Assembly (NCBI GenBank): GCA_016937775.1
Contig: JAFGVX010000027.1
Span: forward strand, 1 to 64,000
Reading direction: 5' to 3'
Length of the DNA stretch: 64,000 nt
Origin: Campylobacterales bacterium
GTDB lineage: Bacteria > Campylobacterota > Campylobacteria > Campylobacterales > Sulfurovaceae
Shown here one piece after another: positions 1-10,192 of the stretch. The translations under genes and the position numbers were made by a program. Within the stretch, counting starts at the first letter, position 1, and every line of letters begins with the position of its first letter. The notes beneath the pieces were generated by a model. It was not told the origin of the DNA. It ran no database searches and saw nothing but the letters and a program-made list of their open reading frames with translations.

Positions 1-95
1 AGTGATTGTATTAGTCCACAACATTTTATGCGGACTTTCGTCCAATCAATTTTTGAGCCAAGAAGTGCTATAATCAAAATAAAAAAGGATTGATT

Positions 96-1784
96 TTGAG
101 AAGTGATGAGATAAAAAGAGGTGCAATTCGAGCACCACATAGAAGTCTCCTTCGTGCAACCGGACTCAAGGATGAGGATTTTGAAAAACCTTTCATTGGT
201 GTTGCCAACTCTTTCACAGAGATTATCCCGGGGCACTTTTTTTTAGATAAAGTAAGCACTATTATCAAAGATGAGATCAAGAAATGTGGATGTGTGCCTT
301 TTGAATTTAACACTATAGGCGTTGATGACGGAATTGCTATGGGGCATGACGGTATGCTCTATAGTTTGCCGAGTCGCGAAATCATAGCCAACTCTGTTGA
401 GACAGTGATGAATGCACACAAACTTGATGCGATGATTGCTATTCCAAACTGCGATAAAATCGTTCCGGGAATGATTATGGGTGCACTTCGTGTCAATGTG
501 CCGACCGTATTTATAAGTGGTGGGCCTATGGCAAAAGGCTACACAAAAGACGGTGTGCCTATCGATCTCAATACAGCGTTTGAAGCAGTAGGCAAATATG
601 AATCAGGTGAGATTAGTGCGGATGAACTCAAAGATATAGAGTGTAATGCATGTCCAAGCGGAGGTAGCTGTAGCGGTATGTTTACTGCGAATTCTATGAA
701 TACACTCAGTGAAGCGATGGGAATAGCGCTTCCGGGTAACGGCACAATCTTAGCACTCACATTTGAGAGAGAAGAGCTCTATAGACAAGCGGCAAGAAGA
801 ATCTGCGAAATCGCCAAAGATGAGGCTTTGAGTGAGAAATTTAGATTTAAAAATATCCTCAATAAAGCTGCTATCAAAAATGCCTTTGTTGTCGATATGG
901 CGATGGGTGGAAGCTCCAATACAGTCTTGCATATGCTAGCGATCGCCAATGAAGCTGGCGTTGATTTTAAACTCGAAGATATCAACGAGATAGGCAAAAA
1001 AGTGAGTCACATCGCAAAGATATCTCCAAGCCTCAGCACTGTACACATGGAAGATATCAATAGAGCCGGTGGACTGAGTGCTGTCATCAAAGAGATTAGC
1101 AAGCGTGACGGTGGATTTTTGAGCCTTGATGCTTTAACAATCACAGGTGAGAGCCTAGGAGAGCGGGTAGCAAATGCTGAGATAAAAGACACGCAAATCA
1201 TTCACACGATAGACAATCCCTACTCAAAAGTAGGCGGACTTGCTATCCTTTACGGTAATTTGGCAAGCGAAGGAGCCGTCATCAAAACAGCTGGCATCAT
1301 AGGTGAGCGTACTTTTAGTGGTAAGGCGATCTGCTTTGACTCACAAGATGAAGCGATTAAGGGAATTATAGGCGGCAAAGTACAAGAAGGGAATATCGTA
1401 GTTATCCGCTATGAAGGACCCAAGGGTGGACCGGGAATGCAAGAGATGCTCTCTCCTACATCACTCATCATGGGTATGGGGCTTGGCGGCAAAGTCGCAC
1501 TCCTCACCGATGGTCGCTTTAGCGGTGCAACACGAGGTTTTAGTATCGGGCATTGTAGTCCGGAGGCAGCTGAAGGTGGCATGATAGGCTTGCTCCAAGA
1601 TGGCGATATCGTAGATGTGGATGTAGATGCGTATTCAATTAATGTGCGTTTAGATGATGCAGAGATAGCAAAAAGAAAAGCAACATTTAAACCAAAAATA
1701 AAGCCGCTTACAAGTGTATGGCTCAAGCAGTATAGAGCACTCGTTACAAATGCAAGTAACGGTGCAATTTTAAAAGGGGAATAG
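96..1784 (+). CDS. ilvD: Dihydroxy-acid dehydratase
   Basis: ORF 90..1784; [64 protein letters not shown] motifs; likely TTG start at 96. Confidence 0.96.
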   Translation: MRSDEIKRGAIRAPHRSLLRATGLKDEDFEKPFIGVANSFTEIIPGHFFLDKVSTIIKDEIKKCGCVPFEFNTIGVDDGIAMGHDGMLYSLPSREIIANSVETVMNAHKLDAMIAIPNCDKIVPGMIMGALRVNVPTVFISGGPMAKGYTKDGVPIDLNTAFEAVGKYESGEISADELKDIECNACPSGGSCSGMFTANSMNTLSEAMGIALPGNGTILALTFEREELYRQAARRICEIAKDEALSEKFRFKNILNKAAIKNAFVVDMAMGGSSNTVLHMLAIANEAGVDFKLEDINEIGKKVSHIAKISPSLSTVHMEDINRAGGLSAVIKEISKRDGGFLSLDALTITGESLGERVANAEIKDTQIIHTIDNPYSKVGGLAILYGNLASEGAVIKTAGIIGERTFSGKAICFDSQDEAIKGIIGGKVQEGNIVVIRYEGPKGGPGMQEMLSPTSLIMGMGLGGKVALLTDGRFSGATRGFSIGHCSPEAAEGGMIGLLQDGDIVDVDVDAYSINVRLDDAEIAKRKATFKPKIKPLTSVWLKQYRALVTNASNGAILKGE

Positions 1785-1788
1785 AAGG

Positions 1789-2601
1789 TTAGAGATATCT
1801 TCTAGCGCCCCTGTATCTGGATTTATAAAAGGGTGCCTCTAAGCTTGTAATTGTTACCTTCTTTTTAGCGGAACTTGCGTGGATGAACTTATTGTCACCT
1901 ATATAAATGCCGACATGGTTGACATATCCTCTTTTTGTTTTTGATGTATCAAAAAAGACAAGATCACCGGGCTTGAGCGCATATTTCGGTATAGGAACAC
2001 CTGCTTTAGACTGCTCGATAGAAGTTCGAGGAATGCTAATACCCTCTTGTTTACAAGTGTACATAGTAAATCCGGAACAATCAAACGTATTAGGTCCCAC
2101 CGCACCCCATACATATCGTTTCCCGAGTTTTTGCTTCGCTGCTAATGGAATTGATGCAAGCTTTGTATTGCTTACAAAAACATCTTGCGTGCCCCCATGC
2201 ACAATCTCGATGTCTTTAGAGTCTTCAAAAGTACTTGCATGCGAAATAAGAATACTTTTGAGTTTTGATTTTTTATTTGTTTTGGCGACTTTTTTTGGAA
2301 CACTCAATGCAGAAGCAAGATTTACCGTACCGCTTGAATGCCCTTTGATTGGAGATATTTTTGCGACAGGTTTTATATCCTGAGTCGGAATAATCAGGGC
2401 TTGTCCGATCTTGATAGCATGTGATTTTTTTTCGATACCATTCGTTATTCGTAATGCATCAATATCCACACTATACTGTTTTGCTATCTCTGAGAGAGTA
2501 TCTCCACTTTTGACCCTATGCTCAATCTCTTCAGCCGTAAGCGAAGAGACCCCCAAAGCAAGAGCGATCAAAAGCGAAAATGCTTTTAATCTATTATTCA
2601 T
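1789..2601 (-). CDS. LysM + NlpC/P60 peptidoglycan endopeptidase
   Basis: Signal peptide, LysM (HRVKSGDTLSEIAKQYSVDIDALRITNG), NlpC/P60 core (FDCSGFTMY, PGDLVFF, NHVGIYIGDNKFIHAS). Confidence 0.9.
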   Translation of the reverse strand: MNNRLKAFSLLIALALGVSSLTAEEIEHRVKSGDTLSEIAKQYSVDIDALRITNGIEKKSHAIKIGQALIIPTQDIKPVAKISPIKGHSSGTVNLASALSVPKKVAKTNKKSKLKSILISHASTFEDSKDIEIVHGGTQDVFVSNTKLASIPLAAKQKLGKRYVWGAVGPNTFDCSGFTMYTCKQEGISIPRTSIEQSKAGVPIPKYALKPGDLVFFDTSKTKRGYVNHVGIYIGDNKFIHASSAKKKVTITSLEAPFYKSRYRGARRYL

Positions 2602-2740
2602 TTTTGCTTCCTTTTTTATTTCATAAATATTAATTTTTTAACAATATTTACGATTGTAACCAAAAAAGATTAACAAAAAATAAACTTACACTATTTATAA
2701 CTTTTTTATTGTAAAATTATTTTAAACTTAAGGAGTAGTT

Positions 2741-3115
2741 ATGAGATTATTATCAATCATTGTGATGCTACTTTTCTTTACAGGTTGTGGAGAGAAAGAG
2801 ACGCAAGAGAGTGATTTGAAAGCAAGCACCGAAGATAGTTTTGACAAGAATACCGTGCTCAATAATATGGGGATTGAAATTCACGGAGAGAAGATTACGA
2901 TTGACGGCAATAAAACAAAACTCTTTTTAGAAGAGCTTGGTGCTCAAATTGAAAAAGAGCTCAACGCAACACAAAAGGAGCTTGAAGAAGGTAATTTTTC
3001 ATCTGAGAAAATAGGGGTAGAACTTAAAGATGAAAAAATCAGTATTGATCTCAATAAAACAAAGAATTTTTTACAAAGTCTTATAGAGCTTATGGATTCA
3101 CTCATAAAAGAATAA
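2741..3115 (+). CDS. Small lipoprotein with an internally duplicated motif
   Basis: Signal peptide with lipobox FFTGC; two copies of a (M/I)G(I/V)E-EKI-ID-NKTK-FL motif. Confidence 0.7.
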   Translation: MRLLSIIVMLLFFTGCGEKETQESDLKASTEDSFDKNTVLNNMGIEIHGEKITIDGNKTKLFLEELGAQIEKELNATQKELEEGNFSSEKIGVELKDEKISIDLNKTKNFLQSLIELMDSLIKE

Positions 3116-3143
3116 AAATATACATAGATAAAAAATTAAGGAG

Positions 3144-3172
3144 ATATACCAAAGAGCAACTCTTTGGTATAT
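3144..3172. terminator. Perfect 13-bp-stem hairpin between convergent genes (candidate bidirectional terminator)
   Basis: ATATACCAAAGAG-CAA-CTCTTTGGTATAT between the lipoprotein gene and rplT. Confidence 0.65.
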
Positions 3173-3190
3173 TAAAGAAAATATGCCTAA

Positions 3191-3544
3191 TTATTTAAGA
3201 GCTTTTTTTGAAGCTTCGGCCAATTTTTTAAAGCTTTCAGGCTCATTCATCGCCATATCCGCAAGTATCTTTCTGTCTAGCTCTATATTTGCTAGTTTCA
3301 GTCCATGCATAAATCTTGAATAACTAAGATCATTCAATCTTGCAGCTGCATTGATACGGATAATCCAAAGTTTTCTAAAGTCTCTTTTTTTGTTTCTTCT
3401 GTCTCTGTAAGCATAAACAAGCGATCTCTCAAGTTGCTCTTTCGCTTTTCTAAAGTGTTTTCTTCTACCACTGTAGAATCCTCTTGCTTGCTTGAGTAGC
3501 TTTTTATGTCTTGCTCTTCTAACTGTTCCTGTTTTTACTCTCAT
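3191..3544 (-). CDS. rplT: 50S ribosomal protein L20
   Basis: [37 protein letters not shown]; 117 aa. Confidence 0.98.
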   Translation of the reverse strand: MRVKTGTVRRARHKKLLKQARGFYSGRRKHFRKAKEQLERSLVYAYRDRRNKKRDFRKLWIIRINAAARLNDLSYSRFMHGLKLANIELDRKILADMAMNEPESFKKLAEASKKALK

Positions 3545-3612
3545 GTTTTTCCTTTACCTTTTAGGGGTGTCAAGACTGTTTGCTTGAACTTGCCTCAATA
3601 TTGAGGGTTTTT

Positions 3613-3804
3613 TTAGTTAATCATCTCTTTGATTTTACTCTCATCCGCACTGTTGACATATTTTGGTGAATTCATATGTCTGCGGTGTTTACCGTCTACT
3701 TTTGTCAAAATGTGGCTTCTAAACGCTGTTCCGCGTTTTATCTTACCGCTCTTTTTGATCTTAAAGCGCTTTACAGCACCTTTTACACTTTTCATTTTAG
3801 GCAT
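3613..3804 (-). CDS. rpmI: 50S ribosomal protein L35
   Basis: MPKMKSVKGAVKRFKIKKSGKIKRG; internal ATG of ORF 3613..3840. Confidence 0.96.
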   Translation of the reverse strand: MPKMKSVKGAVKRFKIKKSGKIKRGTAFRSHILTKVDGKHRRHMNSPKYVNSADESKIKEMIN

Positions 3805-3968
3805 ATTTTCTCCTTTCGTAAAATAGAAAATGGGACGCAATTATATCAAAAGATAATTAAAGTTTCATTTAAAAACAAATACCCGCCACTCTTTGCTTGG
3901 TATAGAGCTCACAATATCAGATATTTAAATAATTTAGTATGACAATTTTTGTATTTTCTTCAAAAAAA

Positions 3969-4511
3969 TTATTTCTTCTTTGGCGTGACATACATTGTAA
4001 TGTATCTTCCCTCTTGGTGTGCATCTTTTTCAAGAACAGCTATATCTTCAAGCATCGGCCATATTCTTTTGAGCACATCAACACCAAGCTCAGGATTTGA
4101 CATCTCGCGACCTTTCAAGAAGACTCTAAGTTTTACATGCTTCTCTTTTTCTAAGAATTCTCTTGCATGTTTCACCTTGTAGGCTATATCATTCTCGGCA
4201 ATCTTGCAAGAAAACTTAATCTCCTTGATATCAATAATCTTTTGATTTTTTCTTGCCTCTTTTTTTCGTTTTTCCATCTCATAACGATATTTACCATAAT
4301 CCATAATCTTCGCAACCGGTGGCTGTGCATCAGGGGAGATGAGTACAAGATCAAGCCCTTGCGATTCTGCTAATCTTAGAGCCTCGTCTCTACTCATAAT
4401 CGAGGGTTCTCCGGCTCCTTCGCTTACTACCCTTAACTCTTTTGCATATATTTCGTCATTTATTTGCGTATCGTCTTTTTTCTCTTTTCTGCCTACATTT
4501 TGTCTGCTCAA
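3969..4511 (-). CDS. infC: Translation initiation factor IF-3
   Basis: INDEIYAKELRVVSEGAGEPSIMSRDEALRLAESQGLDLVLISPDAQPPVAKIMDYGKYRYE; TTG start overlapping the thrS stop. Confidence 0.96.
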   Translation of the reverse strand: MSRQNVGRKEKKDDTQINDEIYAKELRVVSEGAGEPSIMSRDEALRLAESQGLDLVLISPDAQPPVAKIMDYGKYRYEMEKRKKEARKNQKIIDIKEIKFSCKIAENDIAYKVKHAREFLEKEKHVKLRVFLKGREMSNPELGVDVLKRIWPMLEDIAVLEKDAHQEGRYITMYVTPKKK

Positions 4512-6322
4512 ATTCTTCCTTCTTCTAATTGTTGGGTTAATTTTACCATAAATTCATCTTGTGTTAGATTATACTGCTCTTTAGCTCTTCTGTCTCTTAC
4601 TGCTACTGCCTTGTTCTGCACCTCTTCATCTCCGATAATAACAACATACGGCACTCTTTGCTTCTCTGCCGTTCTTATCCTTTTGTTGAGACTCTCATTC
4701 TTATCATACACTTCACTATCGATACCGCTCATCCTTAAAGCATTTTTTAATGCATACGCATATTCGCCGTGCGTTTGCGCAATCGGTACAAATATCACTT
4801 GCGTTGGAGCAATAAAAAATGGAAACTCTCCACCGAAATGTTCAGTCAATATCGCAATAAATCGCTCAAATGAACCCAATATTGCTCTATGGATCATAAC
4901 AGGCTGTTTTCTTACATTGTCCTCAGCAACATACTCAACATCAAATCTTTGTGGTAGATTAAAATCCACCTGTATCGTTCCACACTGCCATTTTCGCCCT
5001 AGAGCATCTGTAATCTTGATGTCAATCTTTGGACCATAAAATGCACCGCCACCCTCATCAATGCCATAAGGAAGTGAATTTTCATCAAGTGCCTCTTTGA
5101 GCGCCGTAGTCGCAATTTCCCATACCGCATCATCACCAATTGCTTTTTCCGGCTTTGTTGATATCTCCATAGTATAATCAAAATCAAACTTTTTCATTAC
5201 GCTATCAACGAATTCAACAACTTCTAAGACAACACCTTTTATCTGTTCAGGTGTACAAAATATATGTGCATCATCTTGTGTAAACTCACGAACTCTAAGG
5301 AGCCCATGAAGCACACCTGATTTTTCATGGCGATGGACAACGCCGTATTCATAATATTTGAGCGGCAATTCTCTATAACTTTTAGTTGCATTTTTAAATA
5401 TCTGAATATGACCTATACAATTCATTGGCTTGATGCCGTACTCCTGTTCATCAATTTCAGTGAGATACATATTTTCCCCATAACAGGCATAATGTCCTGA
5501 GGTTCTCCACATATCGGATTTGAGTATCTCCGGACCACGAACCGGCTCATAGCCTCTTTGTCTGTGAGCATCGTGCAAAATAGCCTCAAGTTTTGCCCTA
5601 AGCCTTGCACCTTTTGGCAACCAAAATGGAAGCCCAGCGCCTGCTTCTTCATTGAACATAAAAAGCTCAAGCTCAGTTCCAAGTTTTCTATGGTCTCTTT
5701 TTTTTGCTTCTTCAATCATCTCAATGTATGCCTTGAGTGATTCTTTGTCTGCAAATGCTATGCCGTAAATACGTGTCAACATCTCAGCATTTTCATCTCC
5801 ACCTAGATAGGCTCCGGCAACACGTGTAAGTTTAAAGTTATGTAACAATCCCGTATTTGAAACATGAGGACCGCGACATAAATCCTCAAAAGAACCCTGC
5901 TTGTAAACAGAGACAACCTCATCGTCAATTCTGCTTAAAACTGCAAGTTTGAGATCATCTTTGGCAAATTTTTCCAATGCCTCTTTTTTGGTGATTGTAT
6001 ATTTCTTTATAGGAAACTTCTGCTTGATAAGCTCTTTCATCTTTTTTTCTATCGATTTAAGATCCTCTTCGCCTATCTTTTGTTCTACCCTAAAGTCATA
6101 ATAGAAGCCCTCATCAACAGTGGGTCCTACAAAAAACTGAGCATCCCCATAAAGCTCTGTGATAGCATGTGCCATAAGGTGTGCACTTGAATGTCTTATA
6201 ATCTCTAATGCCTCAGGCGAGTTGTCATAATATATCTCTTTAAGATTATTATCATCCGATACACTTTGTGTGTCGATAATATTGTTATCACCATCTTGAT
6301 AACCTATAATAGTTTTATCCAT
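4508..6322 (-). CDS. thrS: Threonyl-tRNA synthetase
   Basis: HSSAHLMAHAI, GPHVSNTG, KPMNCIGHI, VRVREFTQDDAHIFC, HRAILGSFERFIAILTEHFGGEFPFF. Confidence 0.97.
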   Translation of the reverse strand: MDKTIIGYQDGDNNIIDTQSVSDDNNLKEIYYDNSPEALEIIRHSSAHLMAHAITELYGDAQFFVGPTVDEGFYYDFRVEQKIGEEDLKSIEKKMKELIKQKFPIKKYTITKKEALEKFAKDDLKLAVLSRIDDEVVSVYKQGSFEDLCRGPHVSNTGLLHNFKLTRVAGAYLGGDENAEMLTRIYGIAFADKESLKAYIEMIEEAKKRDHRKLGTELELFMFNEEAGAGLPFWLPKGARLRAKLEAILHDAHRQRGYEPVRGPEILKSDMWRTSGHYACYGENMYLTEIDEQEYGIKPMNCIGHIQIFKNATKSYRELPLKYYEYGVVHRHEKSGVLHGLLRVREFTQDDAHIFCTPEQIKGVVLEVVEFVDSVMKKFDFDYTMEISTKPEKAIGDDAVWEIATTALKEALDENSLPYGIDEGGGAFYGPKIDIKITDALGRKWQCGTIQVDFNLPQRFDVEYVAEDNVRKQPVMIHRAILGSFERFIAILTEHFGGEFPFFIAPTQVIFVPIAQTHGEYAYALKNALRMSGIDSEVYDKNESLNKRIRTAEKQRVPYVVIIGDEEVQNKAVAVRDRRAKEQYNLTQDEFMVKLTQQLEEGRI

Positions 6323-6398
6323 TTATTCTCTTTCATCTTTTAAAGTCGTGTTATTATAACAAAAAGAGGGCTAAGAACGCTTTATATATAATACTTGA

Positions 6399-6803
6399 TT
6401 ACTTTTTACACTCTGCACATAATATATCAAAAATGATATCCTGATCGTTAATATGACACTCATATCTATCTTCTAACTTTTTAATTGTCTCATACATATC
6501 TACATCTACATCTATAATTTTGCCACATTCTCGACATAAAAGATGTGAATGTAAACCTTTAGTAATCTCATATCTATTTTTTCGTTTTGGGATGGCTATC
6601 TCGCTCACCATATTACTTTTTTCCATCTCATTGATATTTCTATATACTGCACTTAAAGATATTGAAGGATTTGTTTTTTTAAGATCTTCAAACACTTCAT
6701 CAATGGTAGCGTGTCCACGCTCATCAAGACTCTTGAGGATAAAAAGTCTCTGCAAGGAGCTCTTCATACCATGTGTTTTTAACAAAGTAGCATAATCACG
6801 CAT
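6399..6803 (-). CDS. Fur-family transcriptional regulator (PerR/Fur-like)
   Basis: Winged-helix Fur fold (SLQRLFILKSLDERGHATIDEVFEDL, LSAVYRNINEME), HSHLLCRECGKIIDVD and CAEC zinc motifs; divergent from ahpC. Confidence 0.9.
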   Translation of the reverse strand: MRDYATLLKTHGMKSSLQRLFILKSLDERGHATIDEVFEDLKKTNPSISLSAVYRNINEMEKSNMVSEIAIPKRKNRYEITKGLHSHLLCRECGKIIDVDVDMYETIKKLEDRYECHINDQDIIFDILCAECKK

Positions 6804-6902
6804 CTTGGTCTCCTTATAAAATTTGAGTTATTATAACACAAATGTGAAAAATTTACAATAGTGATTAATTTACATTTAAGTTTATATATGTTAAATTTTC
6901 AC

Positions 6903-6923
6903 AAATGTATATTTTTTACATTT
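6903..6923. promoter_or_regulatory. 7-7-7 inverted repeat, candidate Fur/PerR-family operator
   Basis: AAATGTA-TATTTTT-TACATTT between the divergent fur-family gene and ahpC. Confidence 0.45.
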
Positions 6924-7046
6924 ATAATTCAATTAAAGGAGTCATTCAAAATGTCTTGTTCAAATATACAAACACGAAAAAGTAGTGATACTAAAAATGT
7001 TCAAGAAATTGGCGACACCCAAATACACAATAAGGAGAAAAAAAAT

Positions 7047-7658
7047 ATGTCAATGGTTTTACAACAAATGCCGGAATTTAAAATGAAGGGGTATGACGCT
7101 AAAAGCGCTCATTACGTAGATATCAATAGTGAAGATTATAGAGGAAATTGGGCAGTAGTATGTTTCTATCCCGCGGATTTTACTTTCGTTTGCCCGACTG
7201 AAATAGCAGCTATGAATGCTCATATGAATATTATCGAGGGAGAACTTGGCGTAAAAGTGCTTGCCGTTTCAACAGACACACACTTTTCACACAAGAGGTT
7301 TCATGAAACAGAACCACTTTTGAAAGATCTTCAAATGACGATAGGTGCAGATCCTACAGGTGAGGTAGCTAGAAAATTTGGTGTTTACATTGAAGAACAA
7401 GGCGTTGCACTTCGAGGTCGCTATCTTATCAATCCCGATGGTGTTATCGTCGCAGAAGAAGTACAAGCGCCGATGGTAGGAAGAAATGTTAAAGAGTTTA
7501 TCAGACAAATTAGAGCATGGCAACATGCAACAAAAACCGGTGAAGTTTGCCCTGCAGGCTGGGATATCGGGAAAAAAACATTGCCTGTAAACACCGATGA
7601 AGAGAAAATGACCGGTAGAGTGGGTGATTATATCACGATTGAAGAGATTGTCTCTTAG
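7047..7658 (+). CDS. ahpC: Peroxiredoxin (AhpC/2-Cys Prx)
   Basis: YPADFTFVCPTEIAAMN peroxidatic Cys, GEVCPAGW resolving Cys; ATG at 7047 with AAGGAG upstream; in-frame alternative ATG at 6951. Confidence 0.93.
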   Translation: MSMVLQQMPEFKMKGYDAKSAHYVDINSEDYRGNWAVVCFYPADFTFVCPTEIAAMNAHMNIIEGELGVKVLAVSTDTHFSHKRFHETEPLLKDLQMTIGADPTGEVARKFGVYIEEQGVALRGRYLINPDGVIVAEEVQAPMVGRNVKEFIRQIRAWQHATKTGEVCPAGWDIGKKTLPVNTDEEKMTGRVGDYITIEEIVS

Positions 7659-7666
7659 GGTAAATA

Positions 7667-7705
7667 TCTTGGCGGACTTTTCCGTTAATATTTTATTGAA
7701 TAGAT
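7667..7705 (+). terminator. Candidate ahpC terminator hairpin
   Basis: AATAT...CGGACTTTTCCG...ATATTTTATT just after the ahpC stop. Confidence 0.4.
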
Positions 7706-7713
7706 TGAAAAAA

Positions 7714-7789
7714 TGGTGATCACGATTGGACTCGAACCAACGACCCCTACCATGTCAAGGTAGTGCTCTACCAACTGAGCTACGCGATC
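7714..7789 (-). tRNA. tRNA-Val(GAC)
   Basis: Reverse complement GATCGCGTAGCTCAGTTGGTAGAGCACTACCTTGACATGGTAGGGGTCGTTGGTTCGAGTCCAATCGTGATCACCA folds as a cloverleaf; anticodon GAC in loop TTGACAT; encoded CCA. Confidence 0.95.
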
Positions 7790-7860
7790 AAAAATTAAGA
7801 GTAGAATTATATCAGGTTTTTCTTGAAACTAATTGCTAAGAGTACGGATGTACTCTTAGT

Positions 7861-8118
7861 TTATATTTTTTTGAGTAATTTTACAAGAACAAGCAATACA
7901 ATAGCACCGAGTGTTGCAGTAGCTATAGAACCGATTAGCCCTCCATTATTTATAAAACTGCTAAAAAGATATCCCCCTATGAATGAGCCTATAATCCCAA
8001 CAATCATATTTGTCACAAGCCCAAAACTGCGTCCCTTCATAAGCTGTCCCGCAATCCAGCCTGCCACGGCACCTATAGCTAAAAATACCAATAAATTTAT
8101 CAATGCTGTTTCATCCAT
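7861..8118 (-). CDS. GlsB/YeaQ/YmgE family membrane protein
   Basis: AVAGWIAGQLMKGRSFGLVTNMIVGIIGSFIGGYLF. Confidence 0.88.
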   Translation of the reverse strand: MDETALINLLVFLAIGAVAGWIAGQLMKGRSFGLVTNMIVGIIGSFIGGYLFSSFINNGGLIGSIATATLGAIVLLVLVKLLKKI

Positions 8119-8192
8119 GACTTTCCCCCTTTTTTATTGTATAAATATTATAAATCTAGTCAACTTAATAAATAATAAGAGTAAAAAAATTA

Positions 8193-8834
8193 CTACTCTT
8201 CACAGACCCACTTTGTCTCTGTACAGAGTCGCTCCATATATTCCCCGGCTTTTGGCTCTCCTGATTTGATTGCTTCTTTGAGATAATTGTAAGCTTTAAG
8301 TTTATCTTGAAGATCACTCTCTCCCCAACCGTAGATAAGCCCTAGATTGATATTTGCAGTTTCATCTCCAAACTCTGAACCTTTAGTAAAAAATTCTATA
8401 GCTTTTTGGTTATTTTTTTTAAAATTTTTGTTACCGTTATAGTACAAGAGTGCTAGATTCGTACATGCTTTTGCCATCTCATTTTCACACGCCTTCTCAT
8501 ACCATATCTTTGCTTTTGTTGCCGCACTTGCATCAGTGCTTGAATCAAGATCATAATGCTTTGCAAGGTTATATTGGGAAGGTCCATGATGAGAATTGGC
8601 GGCTTTATAGTACCACTTCATAGCCTCCTTCTCATCTTTGTTGACACCAAACCCAAAATCAAGCATAAGCGCCAAATTGAATTGGGCTTTCACATTCCCT
8701 TCTTTTGCTAATTTTAAATATATCTCATATGCACTCTTATACTCTTTTTGATCATACAATGCTTTTGCCTCTTTAAGGCTCTCTCCAAAAAGAGCAACAC
8801 ATACAATAGCTATAAATAGAAAAACTCTCATCAA
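8193..8834 (-). CDS. Sel1-repeat (TPR-like) secreted protein
   Basis: Signal peptide; Sel1 repeats such as GNVKAQFNLALMLDFGFGVNKDEKEAMKWYYKAA. Confidence 0.85.
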   Translation of the reverse strand: MMRVFLFIAIVCVALFGESLKEAKALYDQKEYKSAYEIYLKLAKEGNVKAQFNLALMLDFGFGVNKDEKEAMKWYYKAANSHHGPSQYNLAKHYDLDSSTDASAATKAKIWYEKACENEMAKACTNLALLYYNGNKNFKKNNQKAIEFFTKGSEFGDETANINLGLIYGWGESDLQDKLKAYNYLKEAIKSGEPKAGEYMERLCTETKWVCEE

Positions 8835-8843
8835 TCATACTCC

Positions 8844-9593
8844 TTAGATATATATTTCGGCAACAAATACTTTTGAGACTCTGCCTCCGAGAGTATAGAC
8901 TCCTTCTTCACACGCAATATCTATCTCTTCGTTGCTTTTTGGAAGAATGCGAGCACTTTTCTCAACCATACCTTCCTCAAAAGCTCTTACAAATGCTGCT
9001 ACCATTCCCGTTCCACATGCGAGTGTTTCATTTTCAACACCACGCTCATAAGTTCGTACGAGCATATTTTTTTTATCTACAATCTTGACAATGTTGACAT
9101 TGGCATTATACTTCTCCCTTAAAGCCCTTGCTCGTGCTAAATCAAAGTCTTCTATATTATCTCTTATGACAACTAAATGAGGAACACCCGTATCTATCAA
9201 CCACCAAGACTCACCGTCTTCACTAATCTCTTTGTTGACAACTCGAGGAGAGATCATACTCGAGAGAACATACTCGCCATTCACCTCTGCTTTAATCACT
9301 CCCGCACCCGTCAAAAACTCTGCCTTGCCCTCCTTGGATATTCCTTTTTCGTTGGCATAGTGCGCAACAGCTCTTGAGGCATTGCCACACATCAAAGCAC
9401 TACTACCGTCACTATTGTAAAATTCCCACTCAAAATCATACTCTTCATGCGGAACTAAGACAACCATCCCATCAGCTCCGACTCCTGCATGTCTGTCGCA
9501 AAGTTTTTTTGCCAATGCAGAACGATTTTTTTTATTTTGATCATGAAAGATGATAAAATCATTACCACTTGCATTATATTTTGTTGCTCTCAT
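8844..9593 (-). CDS. dapF: Diaminopimelate epimerase
   Basis: KYNASGNDFIIF, LMCGNASRAVAHY, ETLACGTGMVAAF. Confidence 0.94.
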   Translation of the reverse strand: MRATKYNASGNDFIIFHDQNKKNRSALAKKLCDRHAGVGADGMVVLVPHEEYDFEWEFYNSDGSSALMCGNASRAVAHYANEKGISKEGKAEFLTGAGVIKAEVNGEYVLSSMISPRVVNKEISEDGESWWLIDTGVPHLVVIRDNIEDFDLARARALREKYNANVNIVKIVDKKNMLVRTYERGVENETLACGTGMVAAFVRAFEEGMVEKSARILPKSNEEIDIACEEGVYTLGGRVSKVFVAEIYI

Positions 9594-10192
9594 CCTCTAT
9601 CCTTAAAATCACTCAATATTTGATTTTTTATTTTTTCACACTCATTTTGAAGATGCTTTAAATCTTTACTATTGTCTATCACATAATCTGCAAGTGCTTT
9701 TTTTTCTTCTATATCCATTTGAGACTCTATCCGTCTTAGTGCTTCTTCTTTGCCAAAACCTTCACGCAATATAAGCCTTTCAAGCTGCTGCTCTTTGGTT
9801 GCATAAACAACCAATGATTTTTTGATATCATAACGCCTCTTCTCGAAAAAGAGGGGAATATCAATCATATAGGGCATACCCAATATTTCATTTTTCTTTG
9901 ACTCTTCAACAATTGTATCATAAATGATTGGATGGAGTAAATCCTCTAGCGCTTTTTTCTTCTCTTTATCTGCAAAGATTAATTTTCCCAAAGATTTCCT
10001 ATCAACTTTACCCTCCTTGACATACTCAGCTCCAAAGAGTGTTGCAATCGCCTCTTTTTGTTCATCAAGATGTGCATGTGCTATCTTGTCGGCATCAATA
10101 AATCGAAACCCATACAGACTCAGAAGCGCTGTTGCTGAACTTTTGCCTGTAGCGATACCTCCGGTAAGTGCAATTGCATGTTCAAACATCAA
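9590..10192 (-). CDS. coaE: Dephospho-CoA kinase
   Basis: IALTGGIATGKSSATALLSLYGFRFIDADKIAH; 4-nt overlap with dapF. Confidence 0.94.
   Translation of the reverse strand: MMFEHAIALTGGIATGKSSATALLSLYGFRFIDADKIAHAHLDEQKEAIATLFGAEYVKEGKVDRKSLGKLIFADKEKKKALEDLLHPIIYDTIVEESKKNEILGMPYMIDIPLFFEKRRYDIKKSLVVYATKEQQLERLILREGFGKEEALRRIESQMDIEEKKALADYVIDNSKDLKHLQNECEKIKNQILSDFKDRG

Noticed and set aside
4464-5039. 191-aa plus-strand ORF opposite thrS
   Set aside because: Antisense shadow of thrS, no protein-like composition.
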